In this document: piece after piece, positions 32,695-35,307 of the stretch
Layout of the letters: every line of letters begins with the position of its first letter
How positions within the stretch are numbered: the first letter of the stretch is position 1
Source: Vreelandella halophila
GTDB lineage: Bacteria > Pseudomonadota > Gammaproteobacteria > Pseudomonadales > Oleiphilaceae
Direction: 5' to 3'
NCBI RefSeq assembly: GCF_019903425.1
Contig: NZ_JACHUZ010000013.1
Coordinates: forward strand, 2,640,410-2,675,716
DNA: 35,307 nt
Notes under the pieces: generated by a model
Told to the model about the DNA's origin: nothing
The model's input: only the letters and a program-made list of their open reading frames with translations
Database searches by the model: none
Position numbers and translations under genes: made by a program

Positions 32695-34123
32695 GCGACT
32701 CGCCATAGAACTGGAGATCCTGCAGCAGCAGCTGATCACGCCGGCTCAGGGAGGAGTCGGCCATGCGCTGCTGCAGATCCTCAAAGAAGCCCGGCAGACT
32801 GCGCCACCCCGGCCCGGGCTCCATAAGGCGCTGGTAACGGAACCGTTCCCACTGCTCCTGCTCCTCGGCACTCAGGCTCTGTGGGTAGTTGCGCGCGCGG
32901 TACCGGAAGAACAGCTCCCCCAGGCGCGGATCGTCAAAAGCCGGTTCCAGCTCGCCCATAACCCCTGGCGGTGTTTCCACAATCTCCTCGAGACGGCGCC
33001 GGTCCGCATCCCCGATGAAGCCTCCTGAATAGAGCGCTTCATCCGGATCCCGGGCCCCGCTTTCAGGGGCTTCGCCATAGACCGACCTGAGGCACTCAGC
33101 CAATCCATCCATCCCCCTGAGTGCATCAAGGTTCGCCCGCAGCGCCTCCCGGTCAAGCCCGAAGCGCTGCAGGCGCTCTTCCGGCAGTTCCTTCAGCAGT
33201 GCGGCCGGCGCCACCACAGGGCAGGTGTTCGCGCGGATCTCCTTGAGAGCCGGCCTTGGCCCATCGCTATCCGTGCGTTCCGCAGAGGGCTTGAACAGCT
33301 GCTCCCGGATCCGCTCCGGCGACAATCCCTCAAGCTGCCGCGGATCATGCCTCAGATCGAACACGATCACCGAGTTGCGGTTCACCGGGTGCGCGGCCAC
33401 TGGCGCCACCAGGGCACAACAGCCCTGTTCGGACGGATACATGGACGAGACATGCAATACCGGCTTACAGCTCGATGTATCCAGCATGGAGAGCACTGAG
33501 CGCTTGTCGCGGTGCTGCAGCACATAGTCGAAGAGTTTCGGCTGACGATCCCGGATGAGCCGGGCAACCTCGATGGTTGCGTACACGTCCGCCATGGCGT
33601 CGTGGGCCTCGCCGTGCTCGATCCCGTTGGCGCGGGTGATATCCTCCAGGCGGAATGACGGCCGACCATCCTCGTGAGTCGGCCATTCCATGCCCTCGGG
33701 CCTCACCGCATGGGCGAGCCGCACCATGTCGATGATGTCCCAGCGGGAGTTGCCGTTCTTCCACTCACGGGCATAGGGATCACGGAGGTTGCGGTAAAGG
33801 GTGTGACGGGTCACCTCATCATCAAAACGCAGGCTGTTGTAGCCCACGGCACAGGTGCCCGGCTCCATGAACAGTTCATTGATCCGCTCAATGAACCCCG
33901 CTTCCGGAAGGCCTTCGTTGAGACAGTCCTGAGGCGTAATGCCCGTCACCAGAGTCGCCACCGGATCAGGTACATAATCCTCGGCAGGCCGCGCATACAG
34001 GGTGACGGGTTCCCCGATGATGTTCAGTTCCGGGTCCGTGCGGACACCCGCAAACTGCGCGGGGCGGTCATGGACCGGGTCGGCACCGAAGGTCTCGTAA
34101 TCATGCCAGAAAAAGGACTGCAA
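32678..34123 (-). CDS. sbcB: Exonuclease I, single-strand DNA 3'-5' exonuclease
   Basis: Exonuclease I degrades single-stranded DNA from the 3' end and acts in mismatch repair and recombination. The 481 residues (E. coli 475) hold the DEDDh active site: Asp8 and Glu10 in HDYETFG, Asp101 in LRFDDEVTR, and His174 and Asp179 in EAHDAMADVYATIEVA. The C-terminal half holds the SH3-like and helical ExoI domains. The start codon is TTG (34121-34123), supported by AGGAG eight bases upstream and by the family N-terminus. No terminator is seen after it; the 3' end overlaps the convergent protease gene. Confidence 0.95.
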   Translation of the reverse strand: MQSFFWHDYETFGADPVHDRPAQFAGVRTDPELNIIGEPVTLYARPAEDYVPDPVATLVTGITPQDCLNEGLPEAGFIERINELFMEPGTCAVGYNSLRFDDEVTRHTLYRNLRDPYAREWKNGNSRWDIIDMVRLAHAVRPEGMEWPTHEDGRPSFRLEDITRANGIEHGEAHDAMADVYATIEVARLIRDRQPKLFDYVLQHRDKRSVLSMLDTSSCKPVLHVSSMYPSEQGCCALVAPVAAHPVNRNSVIVFDLRHDPRQLEGLSPERIREQLFKPSAERTDSDGPRPALKEIRANTCPVVAPAALLKELPEERLQRFGLDREALRANLDALRGMDGLAECLRSVYGEAPESGARDPDEALYSGGFIGDADRRRLEEIVETPPGVMGELEPAFDDPRLGELFFRYRARNYPQSLSAEEQEQWERFRYQRLMEPGPGWRSLPGFFEDLQQRMADSSLSRRDQLLLQDLQFYGESLIPSL

Positions 34124-34194
34124 ACCGGTTTCTCCTGCTCAGTACAGCAATCGCTCAGGATAACACCGGATCACACCAGGGCAGAATGGCGGCT

Positions 34195-35103
34195 TCAGAA
34201 CAGGCCTTCGCCACGGTCGATGTACTCGGTACGGGCACGGGGCGAAACCACATCGTTGGTCAGCTCCTGAAGCTCAACACGCATGGCCGTGGGGATATTC
34301 ATGAAGACACCGGCATCAGCCTGAACCGACCCATCAGCACCGGGGGTGTCCCACTCCACCGCCTCGTTCTGGAAGGAAATGAAGAAGTCATTGGTGAAGT
34401 CGGCAGGACTCCCGTCGCCACCGTACTCGCCGATTTCCAGGGTTTCGAAAGCACTCAGGGCCGCACAGTCCGAACCACCGGTACTGCAGTCCGCGGAGTC
34501 TGCGAGGCCGTAGTGGGTAGCTCGCTGACTGGTGGCAGCACCATTCTCATCCAGAAGCTGCCCCTGCTGGATATTACCACTGCCATCTTCCAGCTCCAGA
34601 CCCAGCCGTCCGGTAAGTGAGCCAATGTCACCGGACAGCGTCCCCCTGGATTCCGTAAAGCCAACCCGGAAACCGACAACATCACCGTTCTGGTTATCCG
34701 CAAGCTCCAGATAGGGATCGCGGCCAATAAAGGGAACAATATCACCGGCGTCATAGGTGCTGCCGTCAAACTGCTCCCCTGACTGACGCGCAATGTGACC
34801 GAAGGAAAGGTTGTCGACGGCGATATCCGTGCCATTGGTGGTCTCGCCGACGGCCAGTTCCTCCATGTTCATCTGGAAATCGGCTTCCAGGCCCATGGTA
34901 TAGCGGGTGAAGTCCATATCCCCGGACTCGGTGACATCCAGGGCCAGCATGGACTGACCGGTAACGTCCCCCATCTCCTGATCGCTCATGGGCTCCATCT
35001 CGGCGTAAACCGCCGGGACGGGAGCAATCAGCAGCAGACCAATGACGCTTTCCCTGATACGCATTGGAAGTCCCATGCCTGAACGGTGAGTGGCAGTTGT
35101 CAT
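34195..35103 (-). CDS. Secreted protein of unknown function with a VTGQ motif
   Basis: The 302-residue product has a signal peptide (basic MRIRE then VIGLLLIAPVPAVYA) followed by MSDQEMGDVTGQS. From memory, a D/E-x-x-x-V-T-G-Q stretch right after the signal occurs in a group of exported proteins of unknown function in marine gammaproteobacteria (DUF6160 or FilA-like). The rest is acidic, Gly/Asp/Ser-rich and probably beta-structured, with two cysteines (DSADCSTGGSDCAAL). Starts are possible at 35103, 35076 or 35064; the last gives a tidy signal peptide, the first has GAGGGG upstream. Function is unknown. Confidence 0.82.
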   Translation of the reverse strand: MTTATHRSGMGLPMRIRESVIGLLLIAPVPAVYAEMEPMSDQEMGDVTGQSMLALDVTESGDMDFTRYTMGLEADFQMNMEELAVGETTNGTDIAVDNLSFGHIARQSGEQFDGSTYDAGDIVPFIGRDPYLELADNQNGDVVGFRVGFTESRGTLSGDIGSLTGRLGLELEDGSGNIQQGQLLDENGAATSQRATHYGLADSADCSTGGSDCAALSAFETLEIGEYGGDGSPADFTNDFFISFQNEAVEWDTPGADGSVQADAGVFMNIPTAMRVELQELTNDVVSPRARTEYIDRGEGLF

Positions 35104-35185
35104 GTCGCCAATCTAGCCCCTCAATACAGGCTGTACTGTGACCCTGATCATGCAGCGGGACCGGTCCAGGTGACCATTCATTAAT

Positions 35186-35203
35186 CCGTGAAGCACATCA
35201 CGG
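35186..35203. promoter_or_regulatory. Perfect 18-base palindrome, CRP-like site
   Basis: The sequence is CCGTGA-AGCACA-TCACGG, an exact inverted repeat with six-base arms and six-base spacer. Its core GTGA-N6-TCAC matches the CRP/Vfr family half-sites. It lies about 83 bases upstream of the farthest start of the secreted protein gene and after the 5S terminator. A regulator binding here would act on that gene. Confidence 0.5.
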
Positions 35204-35217
35204 CTGCCGGGAAAGAC

Positions 35218-35255
35218 AAAAAAAAGCCCCGCACGGCGAGTACCGGCGGGGCTTT
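35218..35255 (-). terminator. Intrinsic terminator of the rRNA operon
   Basis: On the minus strand AAAGCCCCGC, a loop of about 14 bases and GCGGGGCTTT form a strong stem followed by a run of T, starting about 10 bases after the 5S 3' end. It closes the rRNA operon, which lies beyond the right edge. Confidence 0.9.
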
Positions 35256-35263
35256 GGGTGTAG

Positions 35264-35307
35264 GGGCCTGACGATGACCTACTCTCACATGGGATCTCCC
35301 ACACTAC
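35264..35307 (-). rRNA. rrf: 5S ribosomal RNA, 3' end only
   Basis: The minus strand reads GTAGTGTGGGAGATCCCATG, then TGAGAGTAGGTCATCGTCAG, matching the last third of gammaproteobacterial 5S rRNA; the GGTCATCGTCA ending is Pseudomonas-like. The rest of the gene lies outside the window. The exact 3' end is uncertain by a few bases. Confidence 0.93.

Noticed and set aside
35158-35167. GGACCGGTCC palindrome near the right end
   Set aside because: Ten-base palindromes are frequent in GC-rich DNA and nothing else supports a site.
1-35307. CRISPR arrays, insertion sequences, prophage genes, tRNA genes
   Set aside because: No direct repeats with spacers, transposase or phage genes, or cloverleaf-like sequences were seen on either strand.

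Overview
The window is a long flagellar and chemotaxis locus from a GC-rich gammaproteobacterium, with a short stretch of unrelated genes on its right side. Three things point to a Pseudomonas/Marinobacter/Halomonas-like polar flagellate: the FleQ-FleS-FleR (FlrABC) regulators, the FlhF-FlhG (FleN) pair that places polar flagella, and an HptB-HsbR-HsbA-like module between fliK and fliJ. Many proteins have acidic, Gly/Ala/Pro-rich linkers (CheA, FliN, FliK), which would fit a marine or moderately halophilic organism. The taxonomy is inferred from gene order and remembered family sequences, not from a search.

Layout, all on the minus strand and therefore transcribed right to left: fliT (29391-29104); fleQ, fleS, fleR (28965-24668) ending in an intrinsic terminator; fliE, fliF, fliG, fliH, fliI, fliJ (24448-18593); hsbA, hsbR and hptB homologues (18513-16117); fliK (16031-14766); fliL, M, N, O, P, Q, R and flhB (14670-9193); flhA, flhF, flhG, fliA (9090-3944); cheY, cheZ, cheA and the first 119 codons of cheB (3832-1), which runs off the left edge. 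This covers the MS ring, C ring, export gate, export ATPase complex, hook-length control, sigma-28, polar-placement GTPase/ATPase and the core chemotaxis pathway. Filament, rod, hook and stator genes are not in the window.

Promoters can be read directly. Five sites match the sigma-54 -24/-12 consensus with exact GG-N10-GC spacing, ahead of fleS, fliE, fliK, fliL and flhA. A sigma-70-like TTGACT-17-TTAAAT sits ahead of fleQ. This is the expected hierarchy: housekeeping sigma makes FleQ, FleQ with RpoN makes FleSR and early genes, FleR with RpoN makes further structural genes, and FliA serves the late genes.

The right side (29501-35307) holds a small unknown gene and a secreted insulysin-type M16 protease on the plus strand. 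It also holds a convergent overlapping exonuclease I gene (sbcB), a secreted protein of unknown function and the 3' end of a 5S rRNA with its terminator, all on the minus strand. No intergenic stretch exceeds about 300 bases.

I do not see a wholly new system. The most unusual signal is in CheA: the usual place of the P2 domain is taken by a low-complexity linker carrying three copies of a short acidic motif. That motif resembles the CheY-binding N-terminus of FliM and the C-terminus of CheZ, both encoded in this window.
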